Positions 1 through 8,390 of a DNA stretch of 64,000 nt are shown here, piece after piece; positions within the stretch are counted from its first letter, which is position 1; each line of letters starts with the position of its first letter. This stretch comes from Enterocola sp045654205 (lineage in GTDB: Bacteria > Bacteroidota > Bacteroidia > Bacteroidales > Paludibacteraceae), in the NCBI GenBank assembly GCA_045654205.1, contig JAZOMZ010000001.1, positions 84,231 to 148,230 of the forward strand, read 5' to 3'. The notes beneath the pieces are model-generated. The model was not told the origin of the DNA, made no database searches, and saw only the letters and a program-made list of their open reading frames with translations. The position numbers and the translations under genes are program-made.

Positions 1-1
1 T

Positions 2-745
2 CAATATCTACAACAAACTCAATTGGATGAGTTATTAGGTTATATGGATATTGTTCAAGAGGTTGATTCTAGTTTTGAAGCTATTCGTGAATCACAAAAC
101 CTACTTTCTATGGTTCCAGCAGACGGTGAAGGTTCACAAAGTGTAAAACAAAGAGTACAAGAAAATATTTCTATGATTAGCAACCTTTTAGCGGACAATA
201 ATGCTAAAATTGCAGAACTTGAAGAAAGACTAAACGAAAGTGATCTTAAAAATACTAAGTTCCAAAAAACAATCAATCGTCTTAAAAAAGACTTAAAAGC
301 TAAAAACGAAGAAATTACTAAATTATACAAAGATTTAGAAACTAAAAACTTTAAAATAGATAGCTTATTGGTTGAAAATCAATTAGTTGGTCAACGTGCA
401 GCAGAACTTACAGCACTTTCAGAAGCTCAACAAGCTCAACTTAATGCACAAGATATTGCTCTTCATACAGCATACTTCTTTATGGGTACTCGTAAAGAAC
501 TTAAAGCTAACGAGATCAACGTAAAAGACAGAGATTCTGGTTATAAAACATCATTATTTACTCCTATTGATGTTCGCACATTTGATCGCCTAGAAACAGG
601 TTCTAAATCTGCAAAAATCTTAACCAAACACCCAGAAAACTCATACGAATTAGTTCGTGACGAAAACAAAATCTACACTCTAGTTATCAAAAATCCAACA
701 GAGTTCTGGAATGCGTCTAAATATCTTATAATACAGGTTAAATAA
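2..745 (+). CDS. Cbp1-like coiled-coil surface lipoprotein, 5'-partial
   Basis: The frame is open to the first base of the window, so the start and any lipoprotein signal lie upstream. The visible 248 codons are a long charged, Leu/Lys/Glu-rich coiled coil, followed by a compact C-terminal domain beginning near HTAYFFMGTRKELK and ending KYLIIQVK. That order and the C-terminal signature resemble the Bacteroidales Cbp1 family (named for collagen binding), recognised from memory. Collagen binding here is inference. Its TAA is followed at once, in the same frame, by the start of the HAD gene, so the two are probably cotranscribed. Confidence 0.7.
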   Translation, partial: QYLQQTQLDELLGYMDIVQEVDSSFEAIRESQNLLSMVPADGEGSQSVKQRVQENISMISNLLADNNAKIAELEERLNESDLKNTKFQKTINRLKKDLKAKNEEITKLYKDLETKNFKIDSLLVENQLVGQRAAELTALSEAQQAQLNAQDIALHTAYFFMGTRKELKANEINVKDRDSGYKTSLFTPIDVRTFDRLETGSKSAKILTKHPENSYELVRDENKIYTLVIKNPTEFWNASKYLIIQVK

Positions 746-1444
746 TTGTATAAAAACATTTTTATAGACTTAGATAATACGCTTTGGGACTTTCAAACAA
801 ATTCAAAGAACGTCCTGAGCGTATTATTTTATAGGTATGGATTAGATAAATATTTCAAAGACTTTGACGAGTACTTTAAAATATACAGTGAGCATAATGA
901 CTACCTTTGGGAACAATATGCTCTAAACAAGATTAACAAGGATGAACTTAACAAGGAGCGTTTTGCTTATCCTTTATGGCAAAAAAATCTAGATTTGCCC
1001 GAAGTGGAAGAGGGTATGCAAGAGAATTATTTGCCACTTCTTTCTGAACAAAAAGTTCTTATCCCCGATTGTATAGAAACTCTGGAATATTTAAAAAATA
1101 GGGGATACAAATTATATCTTGTATCCAATGGTTTTGTAGAAATACAGCACAAAAAACTCTCTGGAGCAGGACTTTACAAATATTTTGATAAACTCTTCTT
1201 TTCAGAAGAAATAAAGGCGCACAAACCAAGTAAGGTGTTTTTTGATACTGCTATAAAATCTACAAATTCCAAGAAAAAAGAATCCATTGTAATAGGCGAC
1301 AATTTCTTGGCGGATATAGAAGGAGCAAAAAATGCGGGATTAGCGCAGATTTGGTTTTGTCTTTCTGGTAGTATTCCTACAGAATTACCTTTTCAACCCA
1401 CATGCGTAATAAAAACCTTAAAAGAACTTCAAAATATCTTATGA
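746..1444 (+). CDS. YjjG-type HAD phosphatase (nucleotidase-like)
   Basis: 232 aa. The N-terminus carries HAD motif I DLDNTLWDF (nucleophile Asp and general acid Asp); the middle has VSNG (motif II), and GDNFLADIEGA near the C-terminus is motif IV. A helical cap lies between. Layout and length fit the YjjG/TIGR02254 family, which dephosphorylates nucleoside monophosphates; the substrate cannot be read here. No ATG precedes motif I, so the start is the TTG directly abutting the upstream stop codon. The stop overlaps the TatD start (ATGA). Confidence 0.8.
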   Translation: MYKNIFIDLDNTLWDFQTNSKNVLSVLFYRYGLDKYFKDFDEYFKIYSEHNDYLWEQYALNKINKDELNKERFAYPLWQKNLDLPEVEEGMQENYLPLLSEQKVLIPDCIETLEYLKNRGYKLYLVSNGFVEIQHKKLSGAGLYKYFDKLFFSEEIKAHKPSKVFFDTAIKSTNSKKKESIVIGDNFLADIEGAKNAGLAQIWFCLSGSIPTELPFQPTCVIKTLKELQNIL

Positions 1445-2202
1445 TAGATACTCATGCACATATTTACGGTAGTGAATTTGCCTTAGAACAAGCAGAATTA
1501 GTTCAACGTTGCAAGGATGCAGGTGTAAGCCATGTTATCTTGCCAAATGTGGATGAGGAGTCGCTTGCAGAGATAAAGCTTTTTCACGAAAAGTTTCCAG
1601 ATTTTACATCTATGATGGTGGGCATACACCCAACAAGTATAGGCGAAGATTATCAAAGATTATTAGATTTATTTGACGCTGAGGTTTCAACAGGAAAGTA
1701 TATCGCCATAGGTGAAACTGGATTAGACCTTTATTGGGATAAAACATTTTTAGAACAACAGAAAATATCATTTGAACACCATATAGATGTGGCAATAGAC
1801 AGAGATTTGCCAATTTGCATACACTGTAGAGAATCGTATGCGGAAATTATAGATAGTCTAAAGAAATTTAAAGGTAAACCGCTCAGAGGGGTTGTTCATG
1901 CATTTAGTTTATATCCAGAAAATGCTCGTCAGTACCTAGCATTAGGCGATTTCTACTTTGGTTTAGGAGGAGTAATTACATACAAAAATGCCAAGTTTCC
2001 AGAAAGGCTTGGTGAACTTCCGCTAGATAGAATTTTGCTAGAGACAGACTCTCCATATCTTACTCCTGTACCTCATAGAGGAAAAAGAAATGAACCTTCA
2101 TATTTGATACACATAGCAGAAAAATTAGCTCAAATTTATGGGGTAACATCAGAAGAAATAAAAAATATCACCTCAGAAAATGCTAAAAGATTATTTTTTT
2201 AG
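1441..2202 (+). CDS. TatD family metal-dependent hydrolase
   Basis: 253 aa counted from the ATG at 1441, which overlaps the stop of the upstream gene; an in-frame upstream ATG at 1402 lies inside the HAD gene and is rejected. Metal ligands of the TatD amidohydrolase fold are visible: DTHAH at the N-terminus, GETGLDLYW in the middle, IHCRE, and ETDSPYLTPVPHRGKRNEP near the end. Family members are 3'-5' DNases or tRNA-terminal deacylases. It probably closes an operon with the two preceding genes. Confidence 0.9.
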   Translation: MIDTHAHIYGSEFALEQAELVQRCKDAGVSHVILPNVDEESLAEIKLFHEKFPDFTSMMVGIHPTSIGEDYQRLLDLFDAEVSTGKYIAIGETGLDLYWDKTFLEQQKISFEHHIDVAIDRDLPICIHCRESYAEIIDSLKKFKGKPLRGVVHAFSLYPENARQYLALGDFYFGLGGVITYKNAKFPERLGELPLDRILLETDSPYLTPVPHRGKRNEPSYLIHIAEKLAQIYGVTSEEIKNITSENAKRLFF

Positions 2203-2230
2203 CGTTAAGAGGTAAAGTTTTTTGTTAAAT

Positions 2231-2264
2231 TTTGTGTAATATCCGTACTTTTTTTGTACCTTGC
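2231..2264 (+). promoter_or_regulatory. Bacteroidetes-type promoter for the exb operon
   Basis: TTTG at 2231-2234 and TACCTTGC at 2257-2264 (six of eight to TAnnTTTG) lie 22 bp apart. They precede a ~140-nt AT-rich leader with repeated ACTAAA/ACTAAAT words and no obvious hairpin before exbB at 2413. This accounts for the 210-bp gap. Confidence 0.5.
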
Positions 2265-2412
2265 ACTCGTTTTAATAGGTTTGGTATGTTTTGTTGATTA
2301 ACTAAACGCCTAATTACTTAACAACTAAATAACTAAAACCCTAAACGACTAAATAAATTAACAAATAATCATAATTAATTAACTAACAATATTCATTAAA
2401 AATTAAAGTAAC

Positions 2413-3222
2413 ATGAAAAAATTAATCACAATGCTAGCTGTATTAGCTGGTTTAAGTATGTTTAGTGTTTATGCACAAGAAGAAGTAGCTCCTATTTCTG
2501 AAGAAGTTGCTACTGAACAAGTTGAAGCTCCTGCAGAAGAAGCTCCTGCAGTAGTTGAAGAAGAAGCTCCTGCAGAAGAAGCTCAAGGTGGTATTCACCA
2601 AGCTCTTAAAACTAAATTCATCGAAGGTGGTGCAGGCTTTATGAGTACTTGTGCTCTTTGTCTTATCTTAGGTCTAGCTATCGCTATCGAACGTATCATC
2701 TACTTAAGCATGGCTACTGCTAACTCTAAAAAATTATTAGAAAAAGTAGAAAAAGCACTAGAAACAGAAGGTGTTGAAGCTGCTAAAGAAATCTGCCGCA
2801 ATTCTCGTGGTCCTGTTGCTTCAATCTTCTACCAAGGTCTAATGCGTCTTGATGAAGGTATCGACGTAGCAGAAAAATCTATCGTTGCTTACGGTGGTGT
2901 TCAAGCTGGTTTATTAGAAAGAAACGTTAGCTGGATTGGTCTTTTCATTGGTCTTGCTCCTATGTTAGGTTTCATGGGTACTGTAATCGGTATGATTGAA
3001 GCGTTCGACCGTATCCAACAAGCTGGTGATATCTCAGCTACTATCGTTGCTGGTGGTATTAAAGTAGCTCTTATTACTACAGTGTTCGGTCTTATCGTTG
3101 CTATCATCCTTCAATTATTCTATAACTTTATCTTATCTCGCATCGAATCTATCGTAGGTGATATGGAAGATTCTTCTATCACAATGTTAGATATCTTGAT
3201 GAAACAAAGCATTAAAAAATAA
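2413..3222 (+). CDS. exbB: ExbB/TolQ/MotA-family proton channel protein
   Basis: 269 aa. A signal peptide (residues 1-21, ending VYAQ) is followed by a Glu/Pro/Ala-rich low-complexity stretch (about 23-60), then the channel domain with membrane segments near 77-97, 170-195 and 205-235. The second contains the family pattern GLAPMLGFMGTVIGMI. The N-terminal signal plus acidic spacer is usual in Bacteroidetes ExbB. It forms the inner-membrane proton channel that, with ExbD, energises TonB-dependent outer-membrane transport. First gene of a four-gene operon. Confidence 0.92.
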   Translation: MKKLITMLAVLAGLSMFSVYAQEEVAPISEEVATEQVEAPAEEAPAVVEEEAPAEEAQGGIHQALKTKFIEGGAGFMSTCALCLILGLAIAIERIIYLSMATANSKKLLEKVEKALETEGVEAAKEICRNSRGPVASIFYQGLMRLDEGIDVAEKSIVAYGGVQAGLLERNVSWIGLFIGLAPMLGFMGTVIGMIEAFDRIQQAGDISATIVAGGIKVALITTVFGLIVAIILQLFYNFILSRIESIVGDMEDSSITMLDILMKQSIKK

Positions 3223-3226
3223 TTTT

Positions 3227-3233
3227 AAAGGAG
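3227..3233 (+). promoter_or_regulatory. Strong Shine-Dalgarno (AAAGGAG)
   Basis: AAAGGAG ends 8 nt before the ATG at 3242. The same motif occurs at 3702-3708 (6 nt before the ATG at 3715), and GGAGGT at 4291-4296 precedes the ATG at 4305. Bacteroidetes genes mostly lack such sites, so three in one operon are notable. Confidence 0.7.
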
Positions 3234-3241
3234 ATTAGATC

Positions 3242-3700
3242 ATGTTAAAAAAATTATCAACAATAGTAATGATAATTCTATTCGCAGCAACAGCTGTTGT
3301 GGGATTATTATTTACCTTTGGCGGAGATGTCCAATCTACAGTTAATGGAGTGGATTATGAGCCTAGGTTTACAGAAAGCTTAATTTACTTGATATATGCT
3401 TTCGTTGCTATTGCTGCTTTGATAGTTTTAGGAGAACAAGCAATTCAGTTCGTTAAGAAAGCAATTTCTGAACCAAAAGCAGCTCTAAAATCTATCGGCG
3501 GTATAGCTTTATTAGTAATTTTATTAGTAGCAACATATTGCATGTCTAGTGGAGAAGAATTAACAATTTTAGGTGAAAGCGAACCTGTTTCTTCTACATG
3601 GATTAAATTGGTAGATATGCAATTATATTCTACATATATACTTACAGCAATTGGTTTCATATTAGTAGCAGTAGGTGGATTTGCTAAAAAAATTAAATAA
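3242..3700 (+). CDS. Four-TM unknown protein in exb operon
   Basis: 152 aa, not assigned to a family. Four hydrophobic segments are visible near residues 8-27, 46-65, 84-101 and 127-147; the short loops carry Lys/Glu and the C-terminus is basic (FAKKIK). It sits between exbB and the first exbD with a strong ribosome-binding site, so it is probably made with the channel complex. An accessory role in the Exb complex is inferred from position only. Confidence 0.7.
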   Translation: MLKKLSTIVMIILFAATAVVGLLFTFGGDVQSTVNGVDYEPRFTESLIYLIYAFVAIAALIVLGEQAIQFVKKAISEPKAALKSIGGIALLVILLVATYCMSSGEELTILGESEPVSSTWIKLVDMQLYSTYILTAIGFILVAVGGFAKKIK

Positions 3701-3714
3701 GAAAGGAGATTATT

Positions 3715-4305
3715 ATGGCAAGAGCTAAAAAGAAAGTGCCTGAGGTTAACTCAAGTTCAACTGCGGATATCGCATTCTTGCTTTTGGTATTCTTCCTTTG
3801 TACCACCACAATGGCGGTAAATAAAGGTTTAGCACGTCGTCTACCTCCTCCTGTTCCTGCAGAACAAAAAACTCAGGACTTAAAGGTAAAAGAACGTAAC
3901 GTATTAGTAGTATTGCTTAACAGTAATGATGCATTACGTGTTGGAGGTAAAGATGCAACTGTTGCTGAACTAAAAGAAAAAGCAAAGGAATTTATCTTAA
4001 ACAAAGATAATGACGAAAACCTACCTGAAAAAGAAGTAATAGATGTGGAATATTTTGGTAGTATAGCTGTTACTAAAAATCACGTAATCTCATTACAAAA
4101 CGACCGCGGTACTTCATATTCTGCATATATCGAAGTGCAAAATGAGTTAGTGGCTGCTTATAATGAATTACGTAACGATTTAGCTAAATCTAAATTTGGT
4201 AAAAATTATGAAGATTTAGATGAAAGTCAACAAAAAGCTATTCAAAAAATCTATCCGCAAAAGATTTCAGAAGCAGAACCTAAAAATTATGGAGGTAATA
4301 AATAA
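3715..4305 (+). CDS. exbD: ExbD/TolR biopolymer transport protein (1)
   Basis: 196 aa. A short basic cytoplasmic N-terminus is followed by one membrane helix with the proton-relay Asp in STADIAFLLLVFF (Asp18), then a periplasmic domain lengthened by a charged region (about 85-120) and ending NYGGNK. It partners ExbB in harvesting proton motive force for TonB. A good Shine-Dalgarno (AAAGGAG) lies 6 nt upstream. The stop overlaps the next start (TAATG). Confidence 0.9.
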   Translation: MARAKKKVPEVNSSSTADIAFLLLVFFLCTTTMAVNKGLARRLPPPVPAEQKTQDLKVKERNVLVVLLNSNDALRVGGKDATVAELKEKAKEFILNKDNDENLPEKEVIDVEYFGSIAVTKNHVISLQNDRGTSYSAYIEVQNELVAAYNELRNDLAKSKFGKNYEDLDESQQKAIQKIYPQKISEAEPKNYGGNK

Positions 4306-4778
4306 TGGGAAGATTTAGAGATAATTCATCAACAAAAGAGATACCAGCTATTAGTACTGCATCTCTACCTGATATCATCTTTATGCTATTATTCTTCTTT
4401 ATGATTTCTACCTCTATGAAAGAAGTGGATTATAAAGTAGGTATAGCAATGCCACAGGCAACTGAGTTAACAAAACTAGAAAAGAAAACTCTTATTCGCA
4501 ACATCTATGTGGGTAAACCAGTAGCTAAATTTAGAGCACAATATGGTACAGAACCACGTGTTCAGCTAGATGATGCGTTTGCAGATGTTAACCAAATAGA
4601 AAACTATGTAGTTTCTGAACGTTCTGCAATGCCAGAGCATGAACAAGATTTAATGACTGTTTGCTTAAAAGTAGATAAAGATACAAAAATGGGTATCGTA
4701 ACAGATATCAAACAAGCACTACGTAGAGCATATGCATTAAAACTTAACTATGCAGCGACAGAAAGAGCTAATGACTAG
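4305..4778 (+). CDS. exbD: ExbD/TolR biopolymer transport protein (2)
   Basis: 157 aa, a diverged second ExbD. The single N-terminal helix holds the conserved Asp in SLPDIIFMLLFFFM (Asp23); the rest is a periplasmic domain. Paired non-identical ExbD proteins after ExbB are common in Bacteroidetes. Translation is probably coupled to the preceding gene by a 1-base overlap and helped by GGAGGT at 4291-4296. The operon ends at the terminator at 4804. No TonB gene follows. Confidence 0.9.
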   Translation: MGRFRDNSSTKEIPAISTASLPDIIFMLLFFFMISTSMKEVDYKVGIAMPQATELTKLEKKTLIRNIYVGKPVAKFRAQYGTEPRVQLDDAFADVNQIENYVVSERSAMPEHEQDLMTVCLKVDKDTKMGIVTDIKQALRRAYALKLNYAATERAND

Positions 4779-4803
4779 TAATAAACTAATTAATCTATAA
4801 ATT

Positions 4804-4837
4804 AATAGGGCGACTTTAGGGTTGCCCTATTATTTTG
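4804..4837 (+). terminator. Rho-independent terminator of exb operon
   Basis: AATAGGGC (4804-4811) pairs with GCCCTATT (4824-4831), then ATTTTGTTT. It lies directly before the next gene, whose start is therefore taken as the ATG at 4847 rather than the TTG at 4835 inside the terminator. Confidence 0.85.
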
Positions 4838-4846
4838 TTTATCCCA

Positions 4847-6502
4847 ATGAGAAACATATTTTTATATTTATTAATTTTATTTAGTGTATCACTTTACGCG
4901 CAAGTACCAAATCATCTAATATCTCCTGTTGATATTCCAATTACTTTGAGTGCAAGTTTTGGTGAACTTCGTCCAAATCACTTCCACTCTGGAATTGATA
5001 TTAAAACTCAACAGCAGATTGGCTTGCCTATGTATAGCATAGATGATGCTTATGTTTGGCGTATTTCTATTTCCAAAGGTGGCTATGGCAATTGTCTTTA
5101 CCTACGCCACAAAGACGTGATTTCTGTGTATGCACACTTAGATAGATTTACTCCAGAGATAACAGAGTGGATAAGAGATTACCAATATAAAAATAAAACA
5201 TTTGAGATAGATGCATATCTTCAGCCAGGAGAAATCTCGTTTAAAAAAGGCGATTTAGTAGCTTGGGGTGGAAACTCTGGCTCTTCTGGTGGCCCACATT
5301 TACACTTCGAAATTAGAGATACTACTGGAGTGTATGTTTATGATTCGCAACCACTATATAATGTATATGACAATGTTTATCCTCGCTTCAAGAATATAGC
5401 AATTAACCCTGTTTCAGGTTTGGGAATGGTAGAAAGCTCTTCAGCTTTAAAAATATATGGTGTCAAACGTACAGGAACTGGGCAATATACAGCTAATACC
5501 ATTAAGGCATGGGGAAAAATTGGCCTAGAGGTAAAAGCATTTGACTATATGACTGGTCAAAATAACTTCTATGGTATTAAGTCGCTAAAAATGTTGGTAG
5601 ATAACAAAATTACCTTTAGTTATACTATGGATAAATTTTCCTTAGAGGATTCTAGATACATAAACTCATTTATCAACTACGGTCAATGGCAAAAAACTAA
5701 AGATACATTTATGAGATGTTATCTTTTGCCAAATAATCCTCTTCCTTTTTATACCTCATATAACAGGGGATACTTAGAAATTAATGAAGAAAGAGATTAT
5801 AAGGTAAAGGTGCTTATCTCTGACGTTGTAGGCAACACTTCAGAACTTAATTTTATTATCAGAGGCGTGCAAAGAGAAATTCCGCTCGTGCTAAACGATA
5901 GTGGAACATATGTTAAGTTTGATATGCCTGCATTGATACAAGGAATAGGTTATGCTATGTATATTCCTAGAGGTAGTTTTTATGATAATCTTTATTTCGA
6001 CCATCAGGTAAGTTTTGATAGCACTCTTAATGCCAATGTTTATCAAATGCATTATTTAACAGAACCACTTCAAAATTCAACTAAATTATTTATTAAGCTA
6101 CCTAAAGATACTATGCCAGCAAATAAGCATTATATTGCTCGTAGAAGTAGAAAAGGAGATTGGAACTATGTAAGTACAAAAATGTACAATGATAGTATTT
6201 TACAGGCTACAACAAAATCTTTGGGCGATTTTACCGTAATGGTTGATACTATAGCTCCAGAGATACGTCCACAATCGCGCACATCGTCTAGAATTATTTT
6301 TAAATTAGTTGATAAACAAAGTGGTGTGAATAGATACGAAGGTTATATTAATGGAGAGTGGGTGTTATTTGAAGAAGATTTTTATGGAAGAGTGTCTTAT
6401 AAAGTAGATAAAAAGAGACTAAAAACAAAACGCCCATATAACCTTGAGTTTCGTGTATACGACAACTGCGGTAATATGAGCGAATATAAATTAAAGTGGT
6501 AA
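4847..6502 (+). CDS. M23 family metallopeptidase (secreted)
   Basis: 551 aa. Signal peptide residues 1-19 (ends SLYAQ). The LytM/M23 zinc site is complete: HFHSGID (His47, Asp51) and HLHFE near residue 150. The remaining ~380 residues form a beta-rich C-terminal region of unknown function ending in an Ig-like segment (YDNCGNMSEYKLKW). Predicted to cleave peptidoglycan cross-bridges or act as an envelope factor. A monocistronic unit between two terminators. Confidence 0.88.
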   Translation: MRNIFLYLLILFSVSLYAQVPNHLISPVDIPITLSASFGELRPNHFHSGIDIKTQQQIGLPMYSIDDAYVWRISISKGGYGNCLYLRHKDVISVYAHLDRFTPEITEWIRDYQYKNKTFEIDAYLQPGEISFKKGDLVAWGGNSGSSGGPHLHFEIRDTTGVYVYDSQPLYNVYDNVYPRFKNIAINPVSGLGMVESSSALKIYGVKRTGTGQYTANTIKAWGKIGLEVKAFDYMTGQNNFYGIKSLKMLVDNKITFSYTMDKFSLEDSRYINSFINYGQWQKTKDTFMRCYLLPNNPLPFYTSYNRGYLEINEERDYKVKVLISDVVGNTSELNFIIRGVQREIPLVLNDSGTYVKFDMPALIQGIGYAMYIPRGSFYDNLYFDHQVSFDSTLNANVYQMHYLTEPLQNSTKLFIKLPKDTMPANKHYIARRSRKGDWNYVSTKMYNDSILQATTKSLGDFTVMVDTIAPEIRPQSRTSSRIIFKLVDKQSGVNRYEGYINGEWVLFEEDFYGRVSYKVDKKRLKTKRPYNLEFRVYDNCGNMSEYKLKW

Positions 6503-6504
6503 AA

Positions 6505-6537
6505 AGTAGTTGAATTACATCTTTTTATTCAACTACT
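6505..6537. terminator. Bidirectional terminator between convergent genes
   Basis: AGTAGTTGAA (6505-6514) pairs with TTCAACTACT (6528-6537), flanked by A and T runs. It separates the plus-strand M23 peptidase gene from the minus-strand folB operon. Confidence 0.75.
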
Positions 6538-6539
6538 AA

Positions 6540-6884
6540 TTAAAGTTTAACACATACTTTTGTAACTTGTCCTCCAAGTGGGGGATTAAGTTTACAAAGA
6601 GTGACCTCTGCTTCTGCTATTTGTGGATATTCTTTCAGTACAGTTTCTTTAATTCTGTACGCTACGTGTTCTATTAAATGAGATGGTTTTTCCATCTCTT
6701 TTTTTATTGTTTGATATACAGAAAGGTAGTTTACAGCCTTGGTTACGTCGTCGGTTTCGATTGCTTCTGTAGCATCATACTTTAGACGTAATGAAACTGT
6801 AAAATATGTGCCCACCTTTTGCTCCAAATCGTAGCACCCGTGATGGGCATAAAACTGCATATCGTTTATTTCTATTTCTACCAT
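6540..6884 (-). CDS. folB: Dihydroneopterin aldolase
   Basis: 114 aa, normal for the family. N-terminal IEINDMQFYAHHG, a Glu in the middle, and C-terminal KLNPPLGG with the catalytic Lys are visible. It cleaves dihydroneopterin to 6-hydroxymethyl-dihydropterin in folate synthesis. Last gene of a five-gene minus-strand operon, directly after fabG. Confidence 0.93.
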   Translation of the reverse strand: MVEIEINDMQFYAHHGCYDLEQKVGTYFTVSLRLKYDATEAIETDDVTKAVNYLSVYQTIKKEMEKPSHLIEHVAYRIKETVLKEYPQIAEAEVTLCKLNPPLGGQVTKVCVKL

Positions 6885-6885
6885 A

Positions 6886-7626
6886 TTACATATTTAAACC
6901 GCCACAGCAGTTGATTACTTGACCAGATACGTAAGATGCTAAGTCAGATGCCAAGAATACTGCCACACCTGCCACATCTTCTACCTTGCCTTCTCTGCGT
7001 AGTGGAATGTTAAGAATCCATTGTTTTTTTGTGTCTTCATTAAGCACACCAGTCATTTCTGTAGCAATAAAGCCTGGAGCAATAGCGTTTACTCTCACGC
7101 CGCGGCTACCTAGTTCTTTTGCAACAGATTTTGTTAGGCCGATCATGCCAGCCTTAGATGCAGAGTAGTTTGCTTGACCTGCGTTACCGCTAATGCCCAC
7201 GATAGATGTCATATTAATGATGCTACCTGAGCGTTGTTTCATCATAATTGGGGTAAGTGCATGAATGTAGTTGAATGCAGATTTTAGGTTGGTGTTAATA
7301 ACCATATCCCATTGTTCTTCTGTCATTCTCATAAGTAGGCCGTCTTTTGTAATGCCGGCGTTGTTTACAAGAATATCTATTCTGCCAAAGTCTTTCATTA
7401 CTTCTGCCACTACTTCAGATGCAGAAGTAAAACTAGCTGCGTCAGCAGCGTATGCTTTTGCAGTGCCGCCCATTGCTGCAATTTCGTTTACTAAAGATTC
7501 GCTACGTTCGTCGTGTTTTCTTACTGTAAATGCCACTGTGGCACCTTGTTTTGCATACTCTAGGGCAATGCCTTTACCAATGCCTTGAGCAGCTCCTGTA
7601 ATAAGTGCAATTTTTCCTTTTAACAT
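6886..7626 (-). CDS. fabG: 3-oxoacyl-ACP reductase
   Basis: 246 aa from the ATG at 7626, just after the upstream stop; a longer frame to 7647 overlaps the nitrilase gene and is less likely. SDR hallmarks: NADP-binding TGAAQGIG, NNAG, catalytic Ser in MTSIVG, and YSASK (Tyr/Lys). The C-terminal VSGQVINCCGGLNM differs from the usual VDGG ending only mildly. Reduces beta-ketoacyl-ACP in type II fatty acid synthesis. Confidence 0.93.
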   Translation of the reverse strand: MLKGKIALITGAAQGIGKGIALEYAKQGATVAFTVRKHDERSESLVNEIAAMGGTAKAYAADAASFTSASEVVAEVMKDFGRIDILVNNAGITKDGLLMRMTEEQWDMVINTNLKSAFNYIHALTPIMMKQRSGSIINMTSIVGISGNAGQANYSASKAGMIGLTKSVAKELGSRGVRVNAIAPGFIATEMTGVLNEDTKKQWILNIPLRREGKVEDVAGVAVFLASDLASYVSGQVINCCGGLNM

Positions 7627-7628
7627 AA

Positions 7629-8390
7629 TTAATCTGCGCTTTTCCAAAACGGGAATTTCTCTCTGAAACTCTCCATTTTTTGTTTATCAATTGTAAATGT
7701 TCTAATTTCTTCTTTGCCTTCTTCTGCTTTGTCTATGATCTTACCTTTGTAGTCAATACCCACAGAACCACCAGAATAACTCAAATGGTTGTTGTCTTTG
7801 CCAACTCTGTTACATGCACACACATAGGCTTGGTTTTCTATAGCTCTTGCAAGAAGAAGCGTGTCAAATGCAAATTGTCTATTAACCGGCCATTCGGCTA
7901 CTAATAGCAATAAGTCATATTTAAGGTCTTTGTTTCTTAGCCAGGTAGGGAAGCGTAGGTCGAAGCAAATTGCAAGATTGATATTCCAACCTTCGTATTC
8001 AAAAACAAGTGGCTCTTTGCCAGCTGTGAAGATTCTTTCTTCTCCTCCTAGAAACAAATGTCTTTTGTCGTAAAATAGTTTGTCTCCACTTGGAAAAACA
8101 GCAAATGCTCTGTTGTAATAATGTCCGTTATCTTCGGCGATAAAACTTCCTACAAAAAGAGAATTGTAAGTTTTAGCCCATTTGCTTACTTTTTGAATGG
8201 TAATACCATCATTATTTTCTGCCAAAGCAGGTGCAGAAATGGTAAATGCTGTGGTAAACATTTCTGGAAGCACCACAATGTCGCTTTCTGGAAGTTTTTT
8301 TAATAATTCTTCCACGTGATTTAGGTTGGCGTTAATATCTTCCCATATCACGTCCATCTGTACTAGGCTAATATTTAATGTTTCTTTCAC
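7629..8390 (-). CDS. Nitrilase-family amidohydrolase (omega-amidase-like)
   Basis: 253 aa. The nitrilase triad is present: Glu43 (LPEMFTT), Lys109 (YDKRHLF) and Cys142 (AICFDLRFP). This arrangement matches the YafV/Nit2 branch that hydrolyses omega-amides such as alpha-ketoglutaramate; the exact substrate is inferred. Its start overlaps the upstream acyltransferase stop by 4 bases, so translation is likely coupled. Confidence 0.87.
   Translation of the reverse strand: MKETLNISLVQMDVIWEDINANLNHVEELLKKLPESDIVVLPEMFTTAFTISAPALAENNDGITIQKVSKWAKTYNSLFVGSFIAEDNGHYYNRAFAVFPSGDKLFYDKRHLFLGGEERIFTAGKEPLVFEYEGWNINLAICFDLRFPTWLRNKDLKYDLLLLVAEWPVNRQFAFDTLLLARAIENQAYVCACNRVGKDNNHLSYSGGSVGIDYKGKIIDKAEEGKEEIRTFTIDKQKMESFREKFPFWKSAD

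Noticed and set aside
1402..1440. Extended TatD start
   Set aside because: The extra 13 residues overlap the HAD gene; the family begins at MIDTHAH, coded at 1441.
2413..2600. EAPAEEA repeat as a phase-variable tract
   Set aside because: The codons vary and the repeats are in-frame multiples, so slippage would not switch the gene off; such spacers are common in ExbB of this phylum.
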